Shown here: positions 10,310 to 21,476 of the stretch, in pieces
Layout of the letters: the number at the start of each line of letters is the position of its first letter
Numbering within the stretch: the first letter of the stretch is position 1
NCBI GenBank assembly: GCA_030844895.1
Contig: CM061231.1
Span: 28,529,149 to 28,593,148, forward strand
Source: Ambrosia x helenae
Taxonomy: Eukaryota > Streptophyta > Magnoliopsida > Asterales > Asteraceae
Direction of reading: 5' to 3'
Length of the DNA stretch: 64,000 bases
The notes under the pieces: model-generated
Database searches by the model: none
What the model was told of the DNA's origin: nothing
What the model saw: only the letters and a program-made list of their open reading frames with translations
Made by a program: the position numbers and the translations under genes

Positions 10310-11890
10310 TAAAAGTGAAATTAAAGATGGTAGAGTTCTATTAATTGATCAAAATAAAAAGATACAAAGGGGAAAAAAAGATGAAATGAGCCAATTCAAC
10401 GAGCAACCGTTTGATTTTTCCAATGTATAAAAATCTGAAATTTACTCTTTAATTAAGGTTCGTTTGTAAAGTTAAACTGAAAAATCAAAACAAACCGGAT
10501 TATATTACACCTTTTTAATATATTATACGATGTTAATTCAACCTTTACTATATGTCAACCACATTTTATTATTTTCGTAGCTATTTTCTTTCCAAGGCAT
10601 AAAGTTGTAATTATTATCACAAGTTTACAACTTGTATCCAAGGCAATAAGGTAGGCATGAAGAATGTGACAAGACTTAATGGGTGGACGTGGGATGATCA
10701 TACTTTTGTTTGTTGTTGTTGAAAACGTGGATTTAATTCAGATCACACACAAATAAACAAGTGTGAAAAAAGTAGCCGCCGTCATACAAATAATAACACC
10801 AATCCGAATATATTCAACTTCAACCCAACCCAACCACAAAAGCTCAAACATTCAGGTCGGTTTCGATCACAAAATTTGTGGTTAATTTAAAATGAGTCAT
10901 CAATATAGATACATGTGTTGTGTTTGTTAATCTCAAACAAATGGTTAAATGAGTAACCATGTATCTAACAACAATAGTACTACATATGTATTTCTAATCA
11001 TTTTAACTTATTTGACATTGATATATATAAAAAAATAGATTGGTAATGCTAATGTGTTTAACCAAAACAAAACAAGTTTAATGATCTAATCATAAAGTGT
11101 GAAAATATCCAAATCTTTAGAGAAAACATTATCTTATTTTTAGAGCTTTTCAGTTTTAAGTGAGCCACATGATCACTTGTAAAGTGGAGTGAGGGCCCAG
11201 TGGCTCAGTCAACAGTGGTTGCGGTCTTTGGATCAATAATCCAATCCACCAACTTTCCATTATTAAGCAGATAATAATTCTTGAATTTCATTTCAATTTT
11301 TGTCGGTAAGGGATAAAATACCTAAGCTTCTTTTGCTTCGGGCCAAGTTTAGTTTATCACCTCTAGTGATATTTAATACATCAACTATGTTGGAATATAG
11401 TGTGTAGTATGTAGATTAGGATATGTTCATAGAGAATATTGTGACATTCTCAATTTCATGAAGGAAATTTGATGATGTTGTGCTTCTTGTTATATCTTAT
11501 TGTTATATGTATGATCATATCGGTTAATTCAACTATAAAAAATGGTACCTATTTTCAATAAGTTTAGGTCATATGATTCATCGGATTCTAAGGCTATTGG
11601 TAATGTTCTTACTTTTTTTAACCGTTACATCTGAAAGTGTTTATTATGTCCATGTCAACTGTTAAAGTGTTTATTAGTGTATAATAATTTTATAACTTTT
11701 CAGTACACCCCATTCAATAAAATAATACTTCAATGAAACAAATAAAAAAAGAGAGGATTGTGTGTAAATAAATGGTTGGGTGAACACAAATTTGCTTTAC
11801 ACCATTTTTTTTTTATTTTTTTTTTTGGATTGGCAATCACAATTCATTTCCATGCCTTTTTTTTTTCTTCATCTTCTCCATTATCCAAGA
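10310..11890. other. AT-rich spacer
   Basis: No gene is recognised. A possible degenerate tRNA-derived SINE lies near 11190-11290 (GAGGGCCCAGTGGCTCAGTC...), without a clear B box or TSD. Confidence 0.6.
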
Positions 11891-11896
11891 GCCTAA

Positions 11897-12434
11897 GGGT
11901 TGTTTGGTAAGCCTTTTAATGGGGCTCTGAACTATTCAACGCTGAATGATTAAGCAAATTCAGCATGTTTATTTAAGCTTCTAAATGAAATGTTTAAGGC
12001 TGAACCATTACGATTTAGGATGTTGTTGAACCATTAAATACTGAACCACCAGGCACTGAATTAGGCTGAATTTTAATGAGACTCTCCTACCAATATAGCT
12101 TAATGATTCGACACTTAGGGACTGTTTGGTAAGGCTCTTAATAAGCCTCTAAATCATTCAGCTCATTCAGTGTGTTTGTTTCAGCATCTGAATGGAATGG
12201 AATGGTTAAGGCTGAACCATTAAGACTTTGGATATTGTTGAACCATTAAGGACCGAATGATTCAATTTTTACTTCCCCTACCAATGTGGGATAAGAAGAC
12301 TAACCATTTAGAGGTCCAACAAAACAATACTTAATGGTTCAGCACTTAATCATTCAGATCTTCTTAACAATTCAGACTTCTTAATAATTCAACACTTAAT
12401 AAACCAAACAACCCCTTAATCAACCAAACGGTCT
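11897..12434. mobile_element. Tourist-like (PIF/Harbinger) MITE, outer element
   Basis: The left end GGGTTGTTTGGTAAGCC follows TAA. The right end is CAACCAAACGGTCTC. Internal sequence matches the element at 14096-14345 (CTGAACCATTAAG motifs). It is interrupted by a related element at 12118-12415. The right TIR is degenerate, so the outer boundary is approximate. Confidence 0.6.
12118..12415. mobile_element. Tourist-like MITE nested in a related MITE
   Basis: It begins GGGACTGTTTGGTAAGG and ends CCAAACAACCCC, with TTA on both sides (12115-12117 and 12416-12418). The 3-bp TTA TSD and GGG-TGTTTGG terminal repeats are the PIF/Harbinger (Tourist) signature. Confidence 0.75.
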
Positions 12435-12919
12435 CTGACTCTTACATCCTACCCCCTCTAAAAGGGGTGTTTCACACTCTTGAGCAACACGTTAGCCCAT
12501 TACACATGATTAAAAAAAAAAAAAATCATCTTCACCACCTTTAACAACAACAAGCTTATAAGAAAGCTTTTAATTCAAAAGTAGTTTTATCAGAATTTTT
12601 ACCATCGGAATCAACAATAGATATATATCCACTTAATCGTTTGGGTAAGATTAGACATCATGGAAAAAAATAATAATTAGGAACTTATAAAGGGAAAAAG
12701 AAATGTTTTAAATGTCCAAATAAATATTTAAAAAGAAAAACTTTTAATTATTAAAGGGGATCGAAGACCATGGTAATAAGAACATTATTATGGCATGACA
12801 TTATATTTAATAATATTGTTAGTTTTTTACGATTGCTAATTGTACTTGCATTTTAATTTTACTATAGAAGTTGACGATATTAATTAAAAGTCAATATCTC
12901 CAGTTAGTATGGTTCGTGG

Positions 12920-13671
12920 TAGGGCTGTTCAAATCGCTCGTCGCTCGTGGATCGCTCGCCGCTCGTTCGGAAAATGCTCGAAAAATGCTCGTTCGATTGC
13001 CCGCTCGGTTGTAAATGAGCTGATCGGCTCGGTTCGGTTTGTAAACGAGCCAAGCACGAGCAAAGGTCCGATCGGCTCGGTTCGGCTCGAATAAATTATT
13101 ATTTATTTGTTATATATATAATTATATATATACCCACAAATCATAGTAATATTTACAGATTTATACATAACATTTGGCCCAATATATGCAAATAAAATAT
13201 GAATAGTTCGCTTTATCAAATAAAAATTTAATACTAAGTTTAATAGTAAAACCTTAAGTCGTAAAATGACAACTTTGACTTCTTTATGTTATTAGTCGTC
13301 CACCCCTAGTCGTCGTTTGATATCATCTTATGTTACAAAGCGACAATTGTTCTTTGTAGTATACTCATTGCCTAAACCTAAGCCTCATTCTTGGACAATC
13401 GGACCTCAATATTAGTGTCCTCATTGGACAGTTACACCTTAGTTGTCACTCGACAACGAAAACATTGAAGATAACATCCCAATTTCATGGTTGTCCAAAT
13501 TACTTTTCGCTCGTTTCTTGCTCGACGCTCGCTCGAAAAAATTGTGCTCGAACAATGCTCGCTCGTTTTTCAGCTCGGTTGTAAACGAGCCGCTCAGCTC
13601 GGTTCGGTTTGTAAATGAGCCAAGCATGAGCAGAGGTCCGTTCGGTTCGGCTCGGCTCGTGAACAGCCCTA
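12920..13671. mobile_element. Non-autonomous hAT element, 752 bp
   Basis: The terminal repeats TAGGGCTGTTCA and TGAACAGCCCTA are perfect inverted copies. The 8-bp GTTCGTGG is duplicated at 12912-12919 and 13672-13679. The 8-bp TSD and YAGGG-type terminus identify hAT. Subterminal regions are dense in GCTCG/CGAGC motifs, as in related plant elements. It has no transposase. Confidence 0.9.
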
Positions 13672-14095
13672 GTTCGTGGAAGATATACGTATCCTACATT
13701 CTTTTTTATTTTAGTCGTGGGCTCGTGGTGTATTCATACTCAGTGTCATGTCTTTTCATAGTCCAAGTATATATAAAAACTTTAGATAAGATTAAAATCG
13801 TTTAGTGCTAGTTTGACATTCAAGGATGGCATCAAACCGTTCCAAAAGGAAACCGGCTTGCTCGTAAAACCCCTGGTTTGCTTTCCAAAGGCAACAAGAT
13901 TTTAACGGGATAAAGTCATCGCTCAAGGTGAGCCATAACAAAGTTAAGTGAGTGGAGCAGAAGCTTTATTCAGTGTCATGTCAGCGTCTAGTTGACATGA
14001 TATGAGAGGATAATATTTGTGCTCAAGATGAGCCACAACACATGGTCTAACCATATAGAAGTATTGCCGTTTAAGAAAATCTACATTTTTATTTA

Positions 14096-14345
14096 GGGGC
14101 TGTTTGGTAAGCCTCTTAATAAGGCTCTGAATCATTTAGTGTTGAATGATTCAGCAGTCTGCGCGTTTGTTTCAGCTTCTGGATGGAATGGTTAAGGCTG
14201 AACCATTAAGATTTGGGATATTGTTGAACCATTAATCACTGAATTACGCTGAACCTTAATGCTATTAAGAGGTCCAATTTAATGATTCAACACTTAACCA
14301 TTCAGACCTCTTAATGATTCAGCACTTAATCAACCAAACAACCCC
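14096..14345. mobile_element. Tourist-like MITE, 250 bp
   Basis: GGGGCTGTTTGGTAAG lies at the left end and CCAAACAACCCC at the right, with the TSD TTA at 14093-14095 and 14346-14348. It belongs to the same family as the nested pair at 11897-12434. Confidence 0.85.
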
Positions 14346-14411
14346 TTATTCAGTTAAATGAATTAAACAATTCACATTTTGATGACTGATTTCAATGAAA
14401 CTGATCGGCTA

Positions 14412-15012
14412 TCTATACTATATTATAAAGCATTTGATAAGGACTTCTTAAAATTTAAGAGGTACAAGTTAATTTGCTTATGATACAACATACAATGCAC
14501 ATAATAACTACATTTTAAGGGCAAATTAGTCTTTAAAGCATCATATTTAATAATCTAAATGAAATCAAAAGTCATGTTTATGATAGGTCATGACATTTAT
14601 TTCTACAAAACATATTAAATACAAAACATGTAAAAGGGTTTTTCATAATGCTACATGTTTTGTTATAATCTTTTATATAGAGTTAGATACTTTATAGAAC
14701 TTTGAATAATTTGACATCATGAGAGCTTACCCTAATAAACAACGTAAAGTTGCATTATTTATAGAATAATGTGCTTTTATATTTTTCTTTAAATCCTTTT
14801 ATATGACATAGGTCAAACTTATTGTTTTTTATAATATTATCTTGTGTTTAGAAGAAAAAGAAACAAGAAGTTCCATGATTGGTTCTATTTTTATATACGT
14901 TTCAATGTAAGCTTCGTTTAAAACAGAGTCGCGTGTGATAACATAAGCAAATTAACTTGTACCTCTTAAATTTTAAGAAGTCCTTATCAAATGCTTTATA
15001 ATATAGTATAGA
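14412..15012. mobile_element. Element with about 70-bp inverted repeats made of Helitron-type 5' ends
   Basis: TCTATACTATATTATAAAGC begins the left end. Its extended copy of about 70 bp is repeated in inverted orientation, ending at 15012. The same 20-mer begins the small Helitron-like element at 16372. Helitrons normally have no terminal inverted repeats, so this looks like two Helitron 5' ends joined head-out. Alternatively it is an unrelated TIR element that shares the terminus. No 8- or 9-bp TSD is visible. Confidence 0.65.
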
Positions 15013-15349
15013 TATAGATTATATACATCTCAATCTACCAACACTTTTGTTTCTCCTATTCCTTCATAGCAGCAGCTGCAGGTACCAATACTATGTTAAT
15101 CTAGATTATCAATTATCAAGTTATTGAATTTGTTAGTGAAAATGGTTATATGATCATGAATTCTACAATCATTTGAATCTATTTTTTTTTTCATTTGGTT
15201 AGTTGTTTACATTTGTTTTAATTTATGACTGGTTACCGTTTTCTGTCACTACACAGATTTAGACTTATTTTAGGTTATTGTTAAAATTGTGTGTGATTAG
15301 TTTGATAAACATGATTGTAAGAATGTGTTTTTATGATTATTAAGGCATA

Positions 15350-16181
15350 ATTAAGTTAACTACATTATACATGATGATATTGTCTTTTTTTTTTGGCTGA
15401 TTTTATTAAGTTCAAAGATTTTTCATTCCAAGGACATGGCATGTTAAATGACAAAAGACACTCATTCATTACATGTCATATATTGTGGACAATGACTTAC
15501 ATATGGACTGATTAATCAATGTCATATATTTTTAATTATTTAAACCGGCGATGCCATTTGACTTTTTATAATAAAATGAGAAATAATTCTGAACCTAAAC
15601 AATGTCTATAAAACAATGAATGAACTACGTTTATTTTTTACAAACATGAGAGTTAAAATAAAAAATGCCAAAAATAGATAAAAAATAAATTCGTAATAAT
15701 CGAGCCATTAGTTTAATTGAATAATTTGAACGTAAACAATAAAACTATATCATTCAAAGCAAAAAATTAAGTTAACTACATTATACATGATGATATTGTC
15801 TTTTTTTTTTGGCTGATTTTATTAAGTTCAAAGATTTTTCATTCCAAGGACATGGCATGTTAAATGACAAAAGACACTCATTCATTACATGTCATATATT
15901 GTGGACAATGACTTACATATGGACTGAGTAATCAATGTCATATATTTTTAATTATTTAAACCGGCGATGCCATTTGACTTTTTATAATAAAATGATAAAT
16001 AATTCTGAACCTAAACAATGTCTATAAAACAATGAATGAACTACGTTTATTTTTTACAAACATGAGAGTTAAAATAAAAAAATGCCAAAAATAGATCAAA
16101 AATAAATTCGTAATAATCGAGCCATTAGTTTAATTGAATAATTTGAACGTAAACAATAAAACTATATCATTCAAAGCAAAA
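15350..16181. repeat. Tandem duplication, 416-bp unit
   Basis: The block starting ATTAAGTTAACTACATTATAC occurs at 15350 and again at 15766, and the two copies differ at only a few positions. It is AT-rich and non-coding. Confidence 0.9.
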
Positions 16182-16371
16182 AAGACAATACATCTTTAGT
16201 AGTAACTAAAGATGTGGAAGATACAATAACTTAAATTTTCCTGTTACTTGTGAAAGATATAATGGTTAAAAAAATTTTCTCAACTGACGTGGACAATAAT
16301 TGTACATACATGACTATAAGAGTTAAACATAGAAAATTCATAATATGATTTTATCTATATCTATCTCTGTA

Positions 16372-16684
16372 TCTATACTATATTATAAAGCATTTAGGAA
16401 GGATACCCACAAAATTTAAAAACAATAATAAGAGATGACAAAATTTCTCTTTTCCAACCTTTACTATATGTCAACCAAAACATACACTCATATCGAAGCT
16501 TGCTAATCGTGCCAAGCCTTCATGATGAGTCAAGATGTCCTTGTTTGTCTCATGTAAGCGGCAACAATACCATATGATACATGTCATACCCTTGTTTGCA
16601 TTTATCATCATATATTTATTTTTGTTGTTGCTTGTTTTTAGTAAATGTTGTGTTACCGCTGCAGCGCGCGGGCACCCCACTAGT
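16372..16684 (+). mobile_element. Short non-autonomous Helitron-like element
   Basis: It starts A|TCTATACTATATTATAAAGC and ends in a GC-rich hairpin (CCGCTGCAGCGCGCGGG) followed by CCCCACTAGT. These are Helitron 5'-TC and 3' hairpin-CTRRT signatures. The base after CTAGT is A, not the expected T, so the exact 3' edge is uncertain. It has no coding capacity. Confidence 0.7.
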
Positions 16685-16739
16685 ATAGTTAAATATCTAA
16701 AGTATTCAAATGTATCAAATTTTAGTTATTGTTAGGTGG

Positions 16740-17337
16740 GACGGGGCACCCTCGGCTAGGGAGTCTAGGCATGTAAAGCTGAGGGTGTCTACACGCAAGT
16801 TTTTCCTCATAGTAGCCTGCCTACACATGAACCCCAACCTAACACACAAGGATAATTTACACAACCCCTACCCACTAGTGGCGTGGAAGACTGCTAAAGA
16901 AAGTGAGAAGTGGTCGAAAGTCCTGTTGATGAACGAGGAGTCGGGAAGTCATGCGGATAAGTGAAGAAGGTGCCGGACTTAAACGAAGACACTCGCCCGA
17001 CACAACCTAGGAGACAAGAAAAGAAATAAGTCGTGCCATACTGCCATCTAGCAAAAGTGGATTGGGCAAAACAGTCTCGGAGAACACCAAGAATAAAGAA
17101 GCGGCACTTAAAGAGATGACGGAAACAAAAAAGAAAGTCGCGGACGAGTATATGCCGTTACTCGCGGCACAAATGGCGAGTATCAAGAAAATAGATTTTA
17201 ACACCGACTTTGAGTTCTTTAACAAACCGCATGACAATCTTAGCCGCCCGATGAAGAAAGTGGCCATTACGCGTAAACGAGAAATTGTGTTAGCATATAC
17301 TTGGCCGATGGATGGACTCGAGTCGGATGATGATTAG
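16740..17337 (+). pseudogene. C-terminal fragment of a Harbinger-associated SANT/'GST T3-like' protein
   Basis: The open stretch 17062-17337 has a Lys/Glu-rich helix followed by DFEFFNKPHDNL and ends in an acidic tail. The DFEFYTKSHDNL segment of the split gene at 33930-38308 matches it closely. From memory the family is the plant Myb/SANT-like proteins annotated as NAM-associated or glutathione S-transferase T3-like, usually linked to PIF/Harbinger transposons. Stops interrupt the upstream part, including one just before 17040. The SANT domain is missing, so it is a remnant. Confidence 0.5.
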
Positions 17338-17564
17338 TTTTATTTTTTATGTTATGTTTTGTATTTTATTTTTATTGTATTACCGTTTATTTTATTTTAT
17401 TTAATTAATGTTTATTTGGTTTTATTTTGTTTTAATTAATTAATATTAAAAAAGAAAAAACGTTTTAAGCTACTTTAGGCTAGTTGAGGGTAAAAATGAC
17501 GTGACACCGTGTGATTAGTTACAATGGGGCTACATGTGGCTTGTGCCCCTTCCTCCCTTATAGG

Positions 17565-17775
17565 GATGAGCTCGGTACCGGTATAAAAAACATACGGTAT
17601 TAGCACCGGTAATGTACTTGTATTTCAAGGTAAAGTACCAGTACCATACTGAAAATTCTGATACTGAAAATCGTCAAAACTTGCTACTGAATTAGTATTG
17701 AAAATAGTTTGGTATCGATCTTTTCGATACGGGTACCGATTCGATACTGGTATTTTATTACCTGATACTGAAATG
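17565..17775. repeat. Dispersed GGTACCGGTAT-type repeat
   Basis: The segment is rich in GGTACCG, CGATAC and GGTATCGAT motifs. It resembles 55430-55760 (GATACCGGTATAG, GGTACCGGATACTC). Ends and TSDs are not defined, and there is no coding content. Confidence 0.45.
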
Positions 17776-18000
17776 CTCTGTCCGTATGAACCCACCCGAA
17801 TGCTCTAATGATTTCTAATTTGAGACGAAGAAGTGAGTGGAACTAGTAGTATGGTCACTATCAAAAGGACAAGATGCCATATTATCCATGCACCGTTGAA
17901 ATAACGAATATAGTGAGTAGTGTTTCATCACCAAACCTTCTATATTTTTACTATATTGTCCCTGTGCGTGTTTTAAACTCACTGAGAAGGAGAGAGAACT

Positions 18001-18487
18001 TTTTTTTTTTTTTTTTTTTTTTTTGTTATAAGGTTAACTTCATTAGAAACGGGACACATCCACGGCACAAAAAAACATTACAACATATATACAAAGGGTA
18101 AACGGGCAAATCATTCCATCTAAGGTCCTTAAATTGAGACTTACTCTTAAGCCCAAAAAAAAAAAGATAAGGATTTGATACTAGCCACAATATCCATCAC
18201 CTTCGGCTCTTTTCTACCGAACAACTTCTCATTCCTTACCTTCCAAATTATCCACATAGAGATCATAACTATTCCGGTTATTACCTTTTTGGCCCACGCA
18301 ACGCCGGTCATGTACTTCAAAATGTGCAGTAAATCAGAAACATGAAAAGCAAAAATCAAATCAACCTTACACCATTTGCCAATGAAACTCCTAACACCGA
18401 ACGAGAATCCGCATCCGGTGAACAAATGTTCTTCACTCTCCGAATCCACATCGCACATCACACACTTCAAATACGGAATATTGATTC
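18001..18487 (-). pseudogene. 3' fragment of an L1-type LINE
   Basis: The minus strand encodes the zinc-binding C-terminus of a LINE reverse transcriptase (CVMC...HLFTGCGFSFGV, then VITGIVMISMWIIW). It is homologous to 7532-7900. The T-run at 18001-18024 is its poly(A) tail. Only about 110 residues remain, so it is heavily 5'-truncated. Confidence 0.8.
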
Positions 18488-18489
18488 TT

Positions 18490-19650
18490 CTCCTACGTAC
18501 TCAAGGCCAATCTAGTAGACCGGTCCCCTAAGGCCTAAGCTTACTTTAAACCCCAACCACTCTTCCACATGATATTAATTCATTTCCCTTTTTATGCTTT
18601 ATTCATTGTTATTTTTAAGTATGTGATGCCAATCATGCCAACTTTTTGAATACTAGTTAAACACCAAACACATAGTTTGCACTTAACTAGAAGAGGTGAA
18701 CTTTAGCGTTTTTACAAGGTGTTGATACGGTGGTAATTATCCGTAAAGCTTGATTTAAATATATTTTATGTTGAAATTTAGACAGAGACAAGCATGTCGC
18801 AACAATCTATTTGGATAAAGATAAGCAAGGCGCAACATACATTTGAATTTAAATACCTTTTACACTGAGGCGTTGAATAAAAATAAGCACGTCGCACGGT
18901 TTTAGATGAAGTTTACATAGAGAGAAAAAAATATATACCTTGCGATAACTTTGACAACTTGTTCATAACTCCATTTTGAACAAAATTTATACTGAAACAT
19001 AGATGACTTGGTAAGTTTACTTGAAAGAGCCATATTGTAACTTCCTGCTTCTATTTATTTAGCCAAGCTTAAATGACTTGTACAAAAATATATTAAGCAC
19101 TTGTGAATTAGTGTTTAATGAACAGTAACAATTTAAGTAGTCACCGCCTTTCAAATTTTTGTTGTACTTATGTCTACTTGAATTTACTTATCTATAAGTC
19201 CTTTAGTATACAAATGAAATTTAAGTAGGTAACGTGCCGGCATTTCTATTAGTAATGTCTTAAATTAACTTAACAAAAACTTGTAACTATCATGTCAAAT
19301 TTTATTTTTAAAGAAATATCTTGATAAATGTATGCATTAGCATATTAATTTTTATCCAATCTGGGTTTATCCATTTGTTATACATGTAAATGGGTTGATG
19401 GCTTTAAAATGGGGCTAAATTTAATTTAGTTAAACCAATACTTAAACAAGTGGACGTAAATGAACGAACATATATAAACATTCACAAACATAAGTAAACG
19501 AATAGAATGTGTGTTGATATTTTCTTGTTTAATCTCATTCACTTCAAGAAATGGATAAAAACCAAGTTACATCTGGATAATGGGTAAGCGAGCAACAAGC
19601 TGCACCGCTATCCCTTTTTGAATCGCAAAGCCTATTCTACTAAATACAAA
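18490..19650. other. Spacer without recognised genes
   Basis: AT-rich sequence. Two short near-repeats (GACAAGCATGTCGCAAC and AAGCAAGGCGCAACA near 18785-18835) are the only structure noticed. Confidence 0.6.
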
Positions 19651-19692
19651 CCCTTGGTTCCTCGGGCTTTGCGAGTCACTGTAGACCACCTT

Positions 19693-20334
19693 TTACACCC
19701 GCTCCAAAAAGTGATCTGCCTCAGGGGCTAAGGATCCAAAAGTGTCGAAGGCAAACGGAATGAACATATGCTGATTCTCTAAACATGTTGCTTCGTGCTT
19801 AGCAACCTTCCTAGCTTCCGCCTTCAAATCTGCTTGTCCTGGAACGAATCCACTATCTCTCAGCCCCACCAGTGGGGACACCCTAGTAAGGTCAACACAT
19901 GCGTGCTTACCCTCCGCCCAGCCAAACACAAGGACGTCCGCAGGACGCAAGGTAGATCTTCCATATCGTGGGTCAGTCAGAAAGTTAATAGGGGCTTCTT
20001 TCGTGTCTGAGATCCCGGAACGCCTAAGCACATCCCATAAAACATCTCTAACCTAGTCATGACGATACTTGAACCCCGTCAATTCCTTACAGTGGAGGGC
20101 ATGCTCGCCAAATTTATCAAAACAGGCTTTTTTTTATAAATGGGGCAAGAGTCGTCTGGCGGAAAAAAGGGGAATCATGAGCCGGTATTTAAGGATGGCT
20201 CTGTATTCAACTGGTGACATCCGTTGCCCAAGACCTTCAATGGGCGCAACAGTCAAAAATCCTGGCATGAGCCCCCTTGAGATAAGCAAAAGCTACCTTT
20301 TGACGCGGGGTCATATCAAACCGCTCCTCCATAT
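19693..20334 (-). pseudogene. Degenerate reverse-transcriptase-associated ORF fragment
   Basis: The minus-strand open stretch 20031-19693 reads LTDPRYGRSTLRPADVLVFG, then HACVDLTRVSPLVGL and ENQHMFIPFAFDTFGSLAPE. The upstream region 20334-20040 continues the same protein (MTPRQKVAFAY, MSPVEYRAILKYRL, FGEHALHCKEL) across stops and frame changes. I recognise it as a dispersed plant family often annotated as putative reverse transcriptase or auxilin-like. Its exact parent element is unknown to me. It is not functional. Confidence 0.6.
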
Positions 20335-20673
20335 CCTGTGCGTGTTTACCATAAAGAGTACTCGCCAAAGTTTGTTGAGGTTTCTTGGGGGCGGTCTCCT
20401 TATCAGTTTTACTCTTTCAGTTTTTATTGGTTTAAAAAGATCAAAGCTTCGGTGAGAGTAAGGCTATGAGGTTTGGTTCATGGTTCCCTCTTCTTCCCCA
20501 GAGTCCACGTTAGTTCCATGTCACTTTTCTCTTCCCCTTTGTCAAATTAGAAAAATTTATTTTATTATTTTTTTAATCTATTTAAAAGACAATATTGTTC
20601 CACCGTCAACAAGAATTAGCTCAGGAGGAGGGGGATTATTCCCCGTTGGCACCAAAAACAAATCAAGTCACGT

Positions 20674-20695
20674 GGGGGGGGGGGGGGGGGGGGGG
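20674..20695 (+). repeat. G22 homopolymer
   Basis: Twenty-two consecutive G follow GTCACGT. This could form intermolecular G-structures and is a likely site of length error. It lies about 630 bp upstream of the Aux/IAA start codon. Confidence 0.9.
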
Positions 20696-20974
20696 AGTGG
20701 TTCTTGCGAGGATTATTCTCTGCAAGACCACACGCTTAAGCCTAAGTTAAAAAAAAACGGGGGGATAATAAAGAGGCATGGGTCCATGGAGCTAACTAGA
20801 TCAAATTGCTGGAAGAAGAGGGAGCCGGGATGATGTGTATGTGACAGTCTAATCTACATAATAAATATACGCCTAATATTATTATTATTATAAGCTACAA
20901 AAGTTAGAATAGAGAATATTGTTTTGTGCCTTTTTGGTGTTTGGTTTTTCTTTGCTTGTTGAAACAAACAACAT

Positions 20975-20981
20975 TATATAA
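20975..20981 (+). promoter_or_regulatory. Candidate TATA box of the Aux/IAA gene
   Basis: TATATAA lies 345-351 bp upstream of the start codon and is followed by a pyrimidine-rich leader. No other convincing TATA box is closer. A canonical TGTCTC auxin response element was not seen nearby; TGTCTACC at about 20988 is only partial. Confidence 0.4.
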
Positions 20982-21325
20982 GTTGCGTGTCTACCCACAT
21001 TACATTACATTACATTTACACAGTGTTCTTAGTGCAAAAAAATAAACAAAAAATCCACCTTTCTTTCCTTCATTTCTTTCCACCTGTTAATTCTGTGTCA
21101 TCTTCAAAACTGACAGAATATTAATTGCATAACACAAAAAAAAAAAAAAAAAGAGTATTAGCTTCTGTAGTTCTGTACTCTATATCCATCACTACAGTTC
21201 AATTCAGTTCAGTTCTGTTATATTAATTTCACTATGGTTTTCTTTAAGAAAAACACAGCAGCTGGATGTTTTGCAAGGTAATAAAAGATAATAGTTTTAT
21301 AATTGTATTCAAGAAAAGATTCTAA

Positions 21326-21418
21326 ATGGAAGGTGGGTATTCAAGGAAAGATGAAGATGTGCATCCTCAACTGTTGGATTTGATTCCTACTGAGAGAAAC
21401 TGGTTGGTAAAAAAAGAT

Positions 21419-21476
<58 letters not shown>

